A stretch of DNA of 64,000 nucleotides, from the NCBI RefSeq assembly GCF_003182135.1, contig NZ_QGTL01000003.1, positions 558,001-622,000 on the forward strand, read 5' to 3'. The DNA comes from Nocardia neocaledoniensis. GTDB lineage: Bacteria; Actinomycetota; Actinomycetes; Mycobacteriales; Mycobacteriaceae. Made by a program: the position numbers and the translations under genes. The notes under the pieces were generated by a model. That model made no database searches. It was not told where the DNA came from and saw nothing but the letters and a program-made list of their open reading frames with translations. Shown here piece by piece: positions 47,329 through 56,124 of the stretch; position 1 is the stretch's first letter; the number at the start of each line of letters is the position of its first letter.

Positions 47329-49629
47329 ATGATCGCGACCGACTCCCTCGCCGATTGGCTCGGTGCGCGCACCGATGCCCAGCTGGTGAAACTGCTGCAG
47401 TTGCGGCCCGATCTGGCGGTGCCGCTGCCCGCGTCGATGTCGGTGCTCGCGGTGCGCGCCCAGCAGCGGGCCTCGGTGCTGCGCGCCGCCGACGATCTGG
47501 ACACGCTGGAGTTCGCGATCATCGAGGCGCTCACGGCCAACGAGGACGCCCGCACGATCGGCACCGAGCACAAGCCGCTGACCCGCACCACCTTGCACGC
47601 GCTGCTGAAGGACCGCGTCACCAAGACCGCGTTCACCGCCGCGCTCACCCGCCTGCTCGACCGCGCGCTGGTCTGGCAGCTCGGCGACGACCTGCACCTC
47701 ACCCCGAGCGCCGCCGAGGCCCTCCCCTGGCCGCTGGGCGCCACCACCGCGCTGCCCGACGCACTCACCGAGCCGGAGGTCACCGCCGCGCTGGCACAGG
47801 CGAGCCCGGCCGAACGCGCCCTGCTGGACAAGCTGGCCACCACGGGCCCGCGCGGTCGCACCAGGGACGCCGCGCCGGGGACGCCCGCCGACCGCCCGGT
47901 ACCGCGCCTGCTGACGGCCCGGCTGCTGCACCGGATCGACGACGAGACAGTGGAACTGCCGGTGACCGTCGGCCAGGTGCTGCGCGGCGAGCCGGTGACC
48001 GACCCGCACGCCCTCGCCCCGCCCAAGCCGGCGCTGACCAAGAACGCGCCGGCCGAGGTGAACGCGGTCGGCGCGGGCGAAGTCGGTGAGCTGCTGCGCG
48101 ATTGCGCCGACCTGCTCGACGCGCTGGGCCGCCTGCCCGCGCCGGCCCTACGCGCCGGCGGGCTCGGCGTGCGCGAATTGCGCAGGCTGGCCAAGCAGAC
48201 CGGGATCGACGAGCAGCGCGCCGGCCTGCTCATGGAGTTGCTCGCCGCCGCCAAGCTGGTGGAGAAGGGCCTGCCGGAGCCGACCCCGGAACTCGATTCC
48301 ACCGACGACTTCTGGGCGCCGACACCGGCCGCCGACGCCTGGCTGGACGCGCCACCGGCGACCCGCTGGGTGCTGCTCGCGCAGTCCTGGCTCGACCTGG
48401 ACCGCATGCCGTGGATGATCGGCCTGCGCGACGCCGCCGACAAGCCCATCGCCGCGCTCTCCGCGGAGCTGCGCATCCCGCACGCGGTGCGCGACCGGCA
48501 CGCGATCCTCGGGCTGCTCGCCGAATACCCGAGCGGAACCGCGCTCACCGCGGGCGATATCGGCAAGCTGCTGGCCTGGCGGATGCCGCGGCGGCGCAGA
48601 CACTTCCGCCTCGACGCGGTGACCGCGACCCTGTCCGAGGCTGCCACCCTCGGACTACTCGGGCGCGGCGCGCTGGATTCCGCGGCGCGGGCCCTGCTGC
48701 ACGGGTCGGCGACCAGCGTGGCCGACGCCGAGGCCGAGATGGCCGCCGCGCTCCCGGAACCGGTCGATCACGTGCTCGTGCAGGCCGATCTGACGGTGAT
48801 CGCGCCCGGCCCGCTGGTGCCCGAACTGCGTGGCCGGATCGCGCTGGTCGCCGATGTGGAGTCGGCGGGCGCGGCCACGGTCTACCGGGTGAGCGACGCC
48901 TCGGTGCGCCGCGCGCTCGACGCCGGGCTCACCGCGGCCGAGCTGCACGCCCTGTTCGCCAACCATTCCCGCACCCCGGTCCCCCAGTCGCTGACCTATC
49001 TCATCGACGACGTGGCCCGTCGCCACGGACAGTTGCGCGCCGGGATGGCGCAGTCGTTCCTGCGCAGCGACGACCCGGCCCTGCTGGCCCAGGTGCTGGC
49101 CGCGCCGGTCGCCGACGCGCTGGCCCTGCGCGCGATCGCGCCCACCGTCGCGATCGCGCTGGCGCCGCTGAGCGAACTGCTCGACCAGCTCAGGGCTGCC
49201 GGGTTCGCCCCGGCCGGTGAGGATTCCGCGGGCGCGATCGTCGACCTGCGCCCGCGCGGGGCCCGCATCGCGGTCCGCCCGCTGGCGCGCAAGCCCTACC
49301 GCCCGACTCCGCCGAGCGACGAACAGCTCGCGCTGCTGGTCACCGAACTCCGCGCGGGCGAACGCGCGGCGGGCGCCCGCTCCAGCAAGCAGGTCCGCAC
49401 CGACGGCACCCGCACCGGCACCGCGGCCACCCTGGCCCTGCTCCAGCTGGCCGCCAGGGTGGGCCGCCCGGTGAACATCGGCTACGTCGACGCCCAGGGC
49501 GTGGCGAGCCAGCGCGTGGTCGAACCGCTGCGCGTCGGGAACGGCCAACTCGACGCCGTCGACCCCGTCACCGGCGCCACCCGCCACTTCACCCTGCACC
49601 GCATCGCGTCGGTGGCGTTGCTGGACTGA
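47329..49629 (+). CDS. XPB/Ssl2-like helicase-associated domain protein (Rv0862c-like)
   Basis: Protein of 766 residues with a helicase-C-terminal-associated (XPB/Ssl2 N-terminal-like) domain and no ATPase motifs. The N-terminus is DSLADWLGARTDAQLVKLLQ, then LRPDLAVPLPASMSVLAVRA, a winged-helix-type array. EPVDHVLVQADLTVIAPGPL introduces the conserved domain and is followed by YLIDDVARRHGQLRAGMAQS. A WYL-like C-terminal segment (PVNIGYVDAQGVASQRVVEP) ends the chain. The partner XPB helicase is encoded 3.8 kb downstream. Together they may form a DNA-repair complex; that is inference from domain content and co-conservation. Confidence 0.85.
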   Translation: MIATDSLADWLGARTDAQLVKLLQLRPDLAVPLPASMSVLAVRAQQRASVLRAADDLDTLEFAIIEALTANEDARTIGTEHKPLTRTTLHALLKDRVTKTAFTAALTRLLDRALVWQLGDDLHLTPSAAEALPWPLGATTALPDALTEPEVTAALAQASPAERALLDKLATTGPRGRTRDAAPGTPADRPVPRLLTARLLHRIDDETVELPVTVGQVLRGEPVTDPHALAPPKPALTKNAPAEVNAVGAGEVGELLRDCADLLDALGRLPAPALRAGGLGVRELRRLAKQTGIDEQRAGLLMELLAAAKLVEKGLPEPTPELDSTDDFWAPTPAADAWLDAPPATRWVLLAQSWLDLDRMPWMIGLRDAADKPIAALSAELRIPHAVRDRHAILGLLAEYPSGTALTAGDIGKLLAWRMPRRRRHFRLDAVTATLSEAATLGLLGRGALDSAARALLHGSATSVADAEAEMAAALPEPVDHVLVQADLTVIAPGPLVPELRGRIALVADVESAGAATVYRVSDASVRRALDAGLTAAELHALFANHSRTPVPQSLTYLIDDVARRHGQLRAGMAQSFLRSDDPALLAQVLAAPVADALALRAIAPTVAIALAPLSELLDQLRAAGFAPAGEDSAGAIVDLRPRGARIAVRPLARKPYRPTPPSDEQLALLVTELRAGERAAGARSSKQVRTDGTRTGTAATLALLQLAARVGRPVNIGYVDAQGVASQRVVEPLRVGNGQLDAVDPVTGATRHFTLHRIASVALLD

Positions 49630-50151
49630 CTACGGCTTGGCCATGCAGAAGGTGGTCTTCGGGTCGGAGACCGTGCGGAACTGGGTGGCGTCGGCGCCGC
49701 ACTGGAGTTCGTCGGCGGCGCCGTCGATGCGCTTGACGACCTTGAAGGTGGCCTCCGGCGCGGTGCAGGCGACGGCCTCGGCCGGGCGCTGGCCCGCGTC
49801 GGCGTAGCACTTGCCCTCGGCGAAGTTCGGGGACAGGCACAGCCCGGTCTTGGTGTCGCCGACGGTGCCGTTGAAGGTCGCGTCCTCGACGGCGCAGTTC
49901 AGCGGGGCCGTGCCGACCTGCACGATCCGGTAGTTCGAGGTGGCCGCGCCGCAGTCACCCACGGTGGCCTTCATGGCGTCGGCCGCGTTGTCGGTGACCT
50001 CCACGCAGGAGCCCTTGCTCACCGAATCCGCCGACGAGTCGCTGTCGGAAGAACAGGCGGCGACCGCCCCGACCAGTGCGACCGTCGCCACGGGGGCGAG
50101 CACGAGCCGTGCCAGCAGTCGCTTTCCTGGGAAAAACACTGAAAACCTCAC
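49630..50151 (-). CDS. lipoprotein (LppU-like)
   Basis: Lipoprotein of 173 residues. The signal peptide (LVLAPVATVALVGAVAAC) ends at a lipobox with Cys near residue 33. The mature protein has six further cysteines in two similar stretches (GSCVEVTDNAADAMKATVGD with CGAATSNYRIV; KCYADAGQRPAEAVACTAPE), suggesting three disulfides. It resembles actinobacterial LppU-type proteins of unknown role. Its stop abuts the convergent helicase-domain gene. Confidence 0.75.
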   Translation of the reverse strand: MRFSVFFPGKRLLARLVLAPVATVALVGAVAACSSDSDSSADSVSKGSCVEVTDNAADAMKATVGDCGAATSNYRIVQVGTAPLNCAVEDATFNGTVGDTKTGLCLSPNFAEGKCYADAGQRPAEAVACTAPEATFKVVKRIDGAADELQCGADATQFRTVSDPKTTFCMAKP

Positions 50152-50235
50152 TCACCGAACGGTTCAGGCAGATATGACCGCCGGTGACGATACCCAAGCG
50201 GGTCCCGGTCACGCTCGCCCGCGTCGAACCCTGGC

Positions 50236-50241
50236 TACCAT
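50236..50241 (+). promoter_or_regulatory. -10 element for leaderless coiled-coil gene
   Basis: TACCAT fits the actinobacterial TANNNT -10 consensus, and the GTG start at 50249 follows after exactly 7 bases without a ribosome binding site, the hallmark of a leaderless transcript. Confidence 0.5.
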
Positions 50242-50248
50242 CACAAAG

Positions 50249-51106
50249 GTGACCATCGACGATGTCGTGGACGAGCTGTACGGCCTCGACCCCGGCGAGT
50301 TCGTGGCGACCCGCACCGAGCGGGCCGCCCAGGCCCGCGAGGACGGCGATCGCGAGCTGGCCAAGGCCATCACCGCCCTGCGCAAACCCACGGTCGCGGC
50401 GTGGACGGTGAACCTGCTGGCCCGGCACGCGCCGAAGGAGATCTCGGCGCTGCTCGACCTCGGTGACGCGCTGCGCTCGGCGCAGCGCCAGCTCTCCGGT
50501 GACAAACTGCGCGCGCTCGGCGCCCAGCGTCAGCAGGTGGTCAACGCGATGACCAAGCGGGCGGGCGAGCTGGCCGCCGAGCACGAGCGCCCGGCGAGCG
50601 AGCAGGTGCTGCGCGAGGTCGGCCAGACGCTCACCGCCGCGCTGGCCGATCCCGATGTCGCCGATCAGGTCAGGGCGGGCGTGCTGCCGACCACCGTCAC
50701 CTATGACGGGTTCGGCCCGGCCGGGCTGGTCGCGATCACCGGCGGCAAGGCCACGCCACCGAAGAAGGCGAGCCCGCGCCGCGGCAAGACCTCGCCGGAG
50801 GACGCCGCGGCCAAGCGCAGGGCGGAGGCGAAGCAGGAACTCGACGATGCCGAGTCCGCGCTCGCCGAAGCCGAATCCGCGAAGGAGGAAGCCGAAACCG
50901 CGGCGGCGCGGGCCAAGTCCGAGCTGGACGAGATCGAGTCCAGGATCGACGAATTGCGCGCCGAACTCGAGCACGCCGAACAGCAGCGCCATTTCGCCCG
51001 CACCACAGAACACCGCGCGCGCGGCGAACTGACCTCGGCGCGTAGCCAGTTCGATCGGATGCGGCGCTGGGTCGAACGCGCGAAGGCGCGCATGGACGAG
51101 AGCTGA
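50249..51106 (+). CDS. coiled-coil protein of unknown function
   Basis: Cytosolic protein of 285 residues. The N-terminal helical domain (VDELYGLDPGEFVATRTERA, then LAKAITALRKPTVAAWTVNL) is conserved among actinomycetes. The C-terminal 110 residues (AEAKQELDDAESALAEAESA and similar, to the end) form a long charged coiled coil. GTG 50249 seems leaderless; an upstream in-frame ATG at 50174 would add 25 residues. No enzymatic motif is seen. A structural or nucleoid-related role is possible but unsupported. Confidence 0.75.
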   Translation: MTIDDVVDELYGLDPGEFVATRTERAAQAREDGDRELAKAITALRKPTVAAWTVNLLARHAPKEISALLDLGDALRSAQRQLSGDKLRALGAQRQQVVNAMTKRAGELAAEHERPASEQVLREVGQTLTAALADPDVADQVRAGVLPTTVTYDGFGPAGLVAITGGKATPPKKASPRRGKTSPEDAAAKRRAEAKQELDDAESALAEAESAKEEAETAAARAKSELDEIESRIDELRAELEHAEQQRHFARTTEHRARGELTSARSQFDRMRRWVERAKARMDES

Positions 51107-51110
51107 GCCC

Positions 51111-52502
51111 TCAGCGGCGCAGCGTTCCCGGATACAGGAACGCCTCGCGCGGCGCGGTCGTCGCGTCCAGCCATTCGGCCAGGAATTCCCCGAGCGGCAT
51201 CGAGGTCCGGCTCTGCAGGAACGCGCGGAACTCCGGCAGTGAGGCGTGCCCGTCGCGGTGCGCGTGCACGAAATCGCGCAGGGCCGTGAAGAACACGTCC
51301 TCGCCGAGCAGCTTGCGCAGCGCGTGCAGGAACAGCGGGCCGCGGTAGTAGACCGAGGTGAAGATGTCGTCGGCGCCGGGATTCGCGAGCGCGATGTCCC
51401 AGAACTCGGGGTCGTCGCGGAATTTCGCGATGGTGTCGCGGTACTCGGTGTCCACGTCGGCGCCGTCGACGCGTTCGGGCCACAGGTAGTCGGCGGTGTA
51501 GCTGGCGAAGCATTCGTTGAGGCAGATGTCGGACCACTGCCGCACCGACATGGTGTCGCCCCACCACTGGTGGGCCAGCTCGTGCACGACGGTGTTCAGA
51601 TCGGTCCACGGCGCATAGGTGGGCCGGGTCTGGGTTTCCAGCGAGAACGGGATCTCGGCGTCGACGTAGATGCCGCCCGCGACGTCGAACGGATAGGGAC
51701 CGTACAGGTTTTCGAGGAAGTCGAGGATCTCCGGCAGCCGCTGCTCGTCCTCGCGATTGCTCTCCGAATCCGGCGCGAAGGCGCTCAGCACCTGGGTGCC
51801 GTCGGCTCGCCGCTGTTCGAGGAAGGTGAAATGGTCGACCGCGACGGTGGTCAGATAGCCGAGCACGGGTTGCCGGGTCTCCCAGGTGGTGAACAGACGG
51901 CCGTCGCGCACCTCGTGCCGGGTGCGCTCGCCGGTCGACATCACCTCCCAGTCGGCGGGGACCGCGGCGCGCAGGGTGAAGGTCGCCTTGTCCAGCGGGG
52001 TGTCGTTGAGCGGATACCAGGAGCTCGCGCTGTGCGGCTGGCCGACGGCGAAGGCGCCACCGCTGGGCGCGTAGGTCCAGCCCTCGCCCTCGGTGTCGGC
52101 GGCCTGGCCCGCGTAGTCGACGACGATCCGCAACGGCAGCCCGGGCGGCAGCGGCAGCAGCGGGGTGACGACGAGCTCCTGCGTGCCGTCGTGGCCGAAG
52201 GCGGCGGGCTGGCCGTTCACCGTCACCATCAGCACCTCGGGGCCGGTGTAGTCCAGGTTGAACTGGGCCAGCGGCTGGCTCGCCCGCGCGTCGACGCTCG
52301 CCGTGCCGCGCAGGAAGTGGGTGGGCGGGTCGTAGTCGATCGCCACGTCGTAGTGGGTGACGTCGTAGCCACCGTTGCCGTCTGCCGGGAAGTACGGATC
52401 GCCGAGGCCCGGCGCCCCGATCAGCGCGGGGTCGGCGAGCGCGGTCGGACTCGCGAGCAGGACGACAGCGAATACCGAACACCATCCGGCCGACCATCGC
52501 AT
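51111..52502 (-). CDS. secreted M1-family metallopeptidase
   Basis: Zinc aminopeptidase of the M1 family, 463 residues, with a signal peptide (WCSVFAVVLLASPTALA). The zinc site HELAHQWWGDTMSVRQWSDI with the distant Glu in CLNECFASY is intact. The exopeptidase GAMEN motif is represented by AGGIYVDAEI, a poor match, so substrate recognition may differ from PepN. It is about half the length of cytosolic PepN because it lacks the C-terminal helical domain. ATG 52502 is chosen with AAAGG upstream; GTG 52514 overlaps that site. It would digest peptides outside the cell. Confidence 0.88.
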   Translation of the reverse strand: MRWSAGWCSVFAVVLLASPTALADPALIGAPGLGDPYFPADGNGGYDVTHYDVAIDYDPPTHFLRGTASVDARASQPLAQFNLDYTGPEVLMVTVNGQPAAFGHDGTQELVVTPLLPLPPGLPLRIVVDYAGQAADTEGEGWTYAPSGGAFAVGQPHSASSWYPLNDTPLDKATFTLRAAVPADWEVMSTGERTRHEVRDGRLFTTWETRQPVLGYLTTVAVDHFTFLEQRRADGTQVLSAFAPDSESNREDEQRLPEILDFLENLYGPYPFDVAGGIYVDAEIPFSLETQTRPTYAPWTDLNTVVHELAHQWWGDTMSVRQWSDICLNECFASYTADYLWPERVDGADVDTEYRDTIAKFRDDPEFWDIALANPGADDIFTSVYYRGPLFLHALRKLLGEDVFFTALRDFVHAHRDGHASLPEFRAFLQSRTSMPLGEFLAEWLDATTAPREAFLYPGTLRR

Positions 52503-52635
52503 CTCGACAGACACCTTTCGCCGGAGGGGATTCCGCGGGCACCGACCATCGTCGCATTCGCGTGCGCCGTCGGGTGGCGCCGCCCGCGCGTGGTCTGCGC
52601 GAACCGCCCGACAGGTGGCCGGCGCGGGTCGCGCG

Positions 52636-53301
52636 TCAGCGCAGTTCGCCGGGCAGCCGCTCCGGATCGAGCATCATCCGCTTGGTCGCCGTGCGCCGCA
52701 CGCGGTCGGCCAGCTCCAGATTCTCCGCGAGCAGCCGCCATTCGAGTTCGGTGATGGCGCCGCGGGCCCGTTCGATCACGGCGCTGTCGCGGGTGGCCCA
52801 GGCGATCGGCATGGCGGTGACCAGCTGCCAGCGTTCCCCCACCTGGCGTGGAGCCCGGTCGGTGCGGACCGCGACGGCGGGCACCCGCTCCCCCGGCTCC
52901 GGCGCGTGGCCGGGCAGGGCGCGCACCTTGCGGGTTACCAGCGCCCAGCCGCGGGTCGGCGCCGTCGGTTCGGCGATGTCGACGAGGGCGAGCAGCACGA
53001 TGCCGCCCGGCTCGGCCTCGGTGACCACGGCGGGCACCAAAGCGCCGTCGTGGTACAGCTTTTCGATGCTGGATCGGTGCGGGGTCCACAGCGCCACCCA
53101 CAGCGCGATCGCGGCGGCCAGCACGCACACGACGGCGAGCAGGTAGCCCCACGCCTGCCCGCTCCAGAGCAGGGCGGCCGTGGCCGCGATGGCGAGCCCG
53201 GCCGCCAGCAGCGCGACGACGCGCAGTCTGCGGAGCCCGGTGAACGTCTCGTTGACCGCATGAGCGTGCTCACGGTCGACCACGAATTCGAAGCGGCGCA
53301 C
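52636..53301 (-). CDS. DUF3239-like membrane protein
   Basis: Protein of 221 residues with two adjacent membrane helices (VVALLAAGLAIAATAALLW and YLLAVVCVLAAAIALWVALW) near the N-terminus and a soluble domain. FEFVVDREHAHAVNE and TPHRSSIEKLYHDGALVPAV are typical segments of the corynebacterial DUF3239 family. Unknown function. Same strand as the M1 gene, 133 bases upstream of it. Confidence 0.65.
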   Translation of the reverse strand: MRRFEFVVDREHAHAVNETFTGLRRLRVVALLAAGLAIAATAALLWSGQAWGYLLAVVCVLAAAIALWVALWTPHRSSIEKLYHDGALVPAVVTEAEPGGIVLLALVDIAEPTAPTRGWALVTRKVRALPGHAPEPGERVPAVAVRTDRAPRQVGERWQLVTAMPIAWATRDSAVIERARGAITELEWRLLAENLELADRVRRTATKRMMLDPERLPGELR

Positions 53302-53396
53302 GATTCCTTCCTAGCACAGGTTGCGGAGGGATTGCCTCCACTTATCTGCCGAGGGCTGTCACCGCACGCTACCGCGTCCTGACCGGCCGACAGGCG

Positions 53397-55064
53397 CTAC
53401 GCGCCGTCACCGATCGGCGGTCCGAGCAGATCGTCGGCGTCGGTGATGCGGTACGCGTAACCCTGCTCGGCGAGGAAGCGCTGCCGGTGCGCGGCGTACT
53501 CGGCGTCGAGAGTGTCGCGGGCGACCACCGAATAGAAATGCGCCTGTCCCCCATCCTGTTTCGGCCGCAGCAAGCGGCCGAGGCGCTGCGCCTCCTCCTG
53601 CCGCGAACCGAAGGTGCCCGAAACCTGCACCGCCACCGAGGCTTCCGGCAGATCGATGGAGAAGTTCGCCACCTTGCTCACCACCAGCACGGGGATCTCG
53701 CCCGAGCGGAACGCGTCGAAGAGGGCCTCGCGCTCCTTGTTCTTCGTGGCGCCGGTGATGACCGGTGCGTTCAGGTCGACGCCGAGTTCCTCGAGCTGGT
53801 CGAGATAGGCGCCGATCACCAGGGTCGGCGCGTCCTTGTGCCTGGCCAGGATCGACTCGACCACCGGGATCTTGGTGCGCGCGGTGGAGCACAGCTTGTA
53901 GCGCTCCTCCGGCTCGGCCGTCGCGTAGGCCATCCGCTCGGCGTCGGTGAGCGTCACCCGCACCTCGATGCACTCGGCGGGGGCGATCCAGCCCTGCGCC
54001 TCGATGTCCTTCCACGGCGTGTCGTAGCGCTTGGGGCCGATCAGGGAGAACACGTCGCCCTCGCGACCGTCCTCGCGCACCAGGGTGGCGGTCAGGCCGA
54101 GACGGCGGCGCGACTGCAGGTCGGCGGTCATCCGGAAGACGGGGGCGGGCAGCAGGTGCACCTCGTCGTAGATCACCAGGCCCCAGTCGCGGCTGTCGAA
54201 CAGCTCCAGATGCTTGTACTCGCCCTTGGTCTTGCGGGTGATCACCTGGTACGTGGCGATCGTGACGGGCCGGATCTCCTTGCGCTCGCCCGAGTACTCG
54301 CCGATCTCGTCCTCGGTGAGCGTGGTGCGCGCCAGCAGTTCGCGCCGCCACTGCCTGCCCGCGACGGTGTTGGTGACCAGGATCAACGTGGTCGCCTTCG
54401 CCTTGGCCATGGCGGCGGCGCCGACCATCGTCTTGCCCGCGCCACACGGCAGCACCACCACGCCGGAGCCACCGGCCCAGAACGAGTCGGCGGCCATCTC
54501 CTGGTAATCGCGCAGGTGCCACTTGCCCTCGGTGTAGTCCAGGCCGATGTCGTGCGCCTCACCGTCGACGTAGCCGGCCAGGTCCTCGGCGGGCCAGCCG
54601 ATCTTGAGCAGCATCTGCTTGATGTGGCCGCGCTCGGACGGATGCACGATCACCGTGTCGTCGTCGATGCGGGCGCCGAGCATGGGCGCGATCTTCTTGT
54701 GCCGCAGCACTTCCTCGAGCACCGCGCGATCCAGGCTCACCAGGCACAGGCCGTGCGCCGGATGCTTGACCAGCTGCAGCCTGCCGTAGCGGCCCATCGT
54801 GTCGACGATGTCCACCAACAGCGGCTGCGGCACCGCGTACCGCGAGAAGCTCACCAGCGCGTCGACGACCTGCTCGGCGTCGTGCCCGGCCGCGCGCGCG
54901 TTCCACAGCGCCAGCGGCGTGATCCGGTAGGTGTGCACGTGCTCGGGCGCGCGCTCCAGCTCCGCGAACGGCGCGATGGCCTGCCGCGCGTTGCCGGCCA
55001 GCTCGTGGTCGACCTCGAGCAGCAGGGTCTTGTCGCTCTGCACGATCAGCGGACCGTCGGTCAC
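53397..55064 (-). CDS. ercc3: XPB/ERCC3-type DNA repair helicase
   Basis: ATP-dependent 3'-5' DNA helicase homologous to XPB, 555 residues. The N-terminal damage-recognition domain (LLLEVDHELAGNARQAIAPF, about 1-180) is followed by HLRDYQEMAADSFW, Walker A VLPCGAGKTMVG (Lys211), DEVH (300-303), LGLTATLVREDG and the RED motif within it. The second RecA domain has VLVVSKVANFSIDLPEASVA and EEAQRLGRLLRPK (motif VI). GTG 55064 gives the M. tuberculosis Rv0861c-like length; the frame runs further upstream through an inverted repeat but without homology. Likely nucleotide excision repair or related. Confidence 0.92.
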   Translation of the reverse strand: MTDGPLIVQSDKTLLLEVDHELAGNARQAIAPFAELERAPEHVHTYRITPLALWNARAAGHDAEQVVDALVSFSRYAVPQPLLVDIVDTMGRYGRLQLVKHPAHGLCLVSLDRAVLEEVLRHKKIAPMLGARIDDDTVIVHPSERGHIKQMLLKIGWPAEDLAGYVDGEAHDIGLDYTEGKWHLRDYQEMAADSFWAGGSGVVVLPCGAGKTMVGAAAMAKAKATTLILVTNTVAGRQWRRELLARTTLTEDEIGEYSGERKEIRPVTIATYQVITRKTKGEYKHLELFDSRDWGLVIYDEVHLLPAPVFRMTADLQSRRRLGLTATLVREDGREGDVFSLIGPKRYDTPWKDIEAQGWIAPAECIEVRVTLTDAERMAYATAEPEERYKLCSTARTKIPVVESILARHKDAPTLVIGAYLDQLEELGVDLNAPVITGATKNKEREALFDAFRSGEIPVLVVSKVANFSIDLPEASVAVQVSGTFGSRQEEAQRLGRLLRPKQDGGQAHFYSVVARDTLDAEYAAHRQRFLAEQGYAYRITDADDLLGPPIGDGA

Positions 55065-55098
55065 AGTGCCTGCGCTTTCGGCGCGCTGGTGCGCGCGG

Positions 55099-55190
55099 GT
55101 TCGGGGCCTCGTGACCCCTCGATTCAGCGCTCGAGACTCGCGCCTGCGGCGCATGCGCTTCGAGCGCTGAATCGAGGGGCGGCCCCGAAC
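55099..55190. repeat. long inverted repeat upstream of the XPB gene
   Basis: The 20-base arms CCCCTCGATTCAGCGCTCGA (55115-55134) and TCGAGCGCTGAATCGAGGGG (55160-55179) are perfect complements. Outer arms GTTCGGGGC (55099-55107) and GCCCCGAAC (55182-55190) are also perfect. As RNA or single-stranded DNA this folds into a 29-bp stem with a small internal bulge. The remainder of the gap to 55387 holds no supported gene. Confidence 0.85.
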
Positions 55191-55387
55191 GGGCTCGTAG
55201 GACTCGCCCTGTGCGGGGTGCGTTCGGCCTGGAGTGTTGATCTTCGTGGTGGCGCCGGTGGTCGGTCGCCTTGTTCGATTGTACGGACGGGCACCGACAG
55301 ACGTCCTGGTGGCGGGAATCGACCCGGCAGTCCAGCGGTTGCGCACTGGACCGCGACAAGCCGCGCTGACCAGGTCAGACTCGATGA

Positions 55388-56032
55388 GTGCTACAGACGA
55401 CGGCGATTCTCGGGGTAGCGGCGGCGGCGTTGGGCATGGTGCTCACGCCGGGGCCGAACATGATGTACCTGGTCTCCCGGACGGTGGCGCAGGGCCGCAG
55501 GGCCGGGCTCATCTCGCTGGGCGGGGTCGCCGCCGGATTCGCGGTGTATCTGCTGGCCGCCGCGGTCGGCATCACCGCCGTGTTCGCGGTGGTGCCCGGC
55601 CTGTACCTGGGTCTCAAGCTCGCAGGCGCGGGCTATCTGCTGTGGCTGGCGTGGCAGGCGGTGCGGCCGGGCGGTACCTCGGTGTTCGCGCCCGTCGAGC
55701 TGCCGGTCGCCCCCGCGCGGCGGCTGTTCACCATGGGGTTCGTCACCAACCTGCTCAATCCCAAGATCGCGATCATGTACATGGCGCTGATCCCGCAGTT
55801 CGTCGACCCCGAACGCGGCGCGCTGTGGCTGCAGAGCCTGTCGCTGGGCGCGGTGCAGATCGGGGTCGCGCTCACGGTCAACGGGCTGATCGTGCTCGGC
55901 GCCGCCGGGCTGGCGTCGTTCCTCACCGCGCGGCCGCTGTGGCTGCGCACCCAGCGCTACCTCATGGGCACCGCGCTGGGCACGATCGCGGTCCTGCTCG
56001 CCACCGACCGCACCCGCCCGGCCCCGGCCTGA
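55388..56032 (+). CDS. LysE/RhtB-family amino acid exporter
   Basis: LysE/RhtB superfamily exporter of 214 residues with six hydrophobic helices. LGMVLTPGPNMMYLVSRTVA is the diagnostic N-terminal motif, followed by GRRAGLISLGGVAAGFAVYL and GAGYLLWLAWQAVR. GFVTNLLNPKIAIMYMALIP carries the central NPK motif. It likely exports amino acids such as threonine or lysine. GTG 55388 starts directly at the first helix. Confidence 0.9.
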   Translation: MLQTTAILGVAAAALGMVLTPGPNMMYLVSRTVAQGRRAGLISLGGVAAGFAVYLLAAAVGITAVFAVVPGLYLGLKLAGAGYLLWLAWQAVRPGGTSVFAPVELPVAPARRLFTMGFVTNLLNPKIAIMYMALIPQFVDPERGALWLQSLSLGAVQIGVALTVNGLIVLGAAGLASFLTARPLWLRTQRYLMGTALGTIAVLLATDRTRPAPA

Positions 56033-56124
56033 GCGCGCCACCCTGCCGCCCCACGGCGAGGCGGGTGCGGGCGCTGTTCCTTCCCATGTCACGCTGCTCA
56101 GGGGTTCGTGCGAAGGAGTGAGCG

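Noticed and set aside
55305-55374. Possible tRNA on the minus strand (acceptor-like CCTGGTC / CACCAGG ends, T-loop-like GGTCGATTCC).
   Set aside because: The T stem is mispaired, the anticodon-arm loop would be 10 nt, and the D arm is too short; not a functional cloverleaf.
53487-55418. Plus-strand open frame of 643 codons opposite the XPB helicase.
   Set aside because: No motifs; shadow of the helicase gene.
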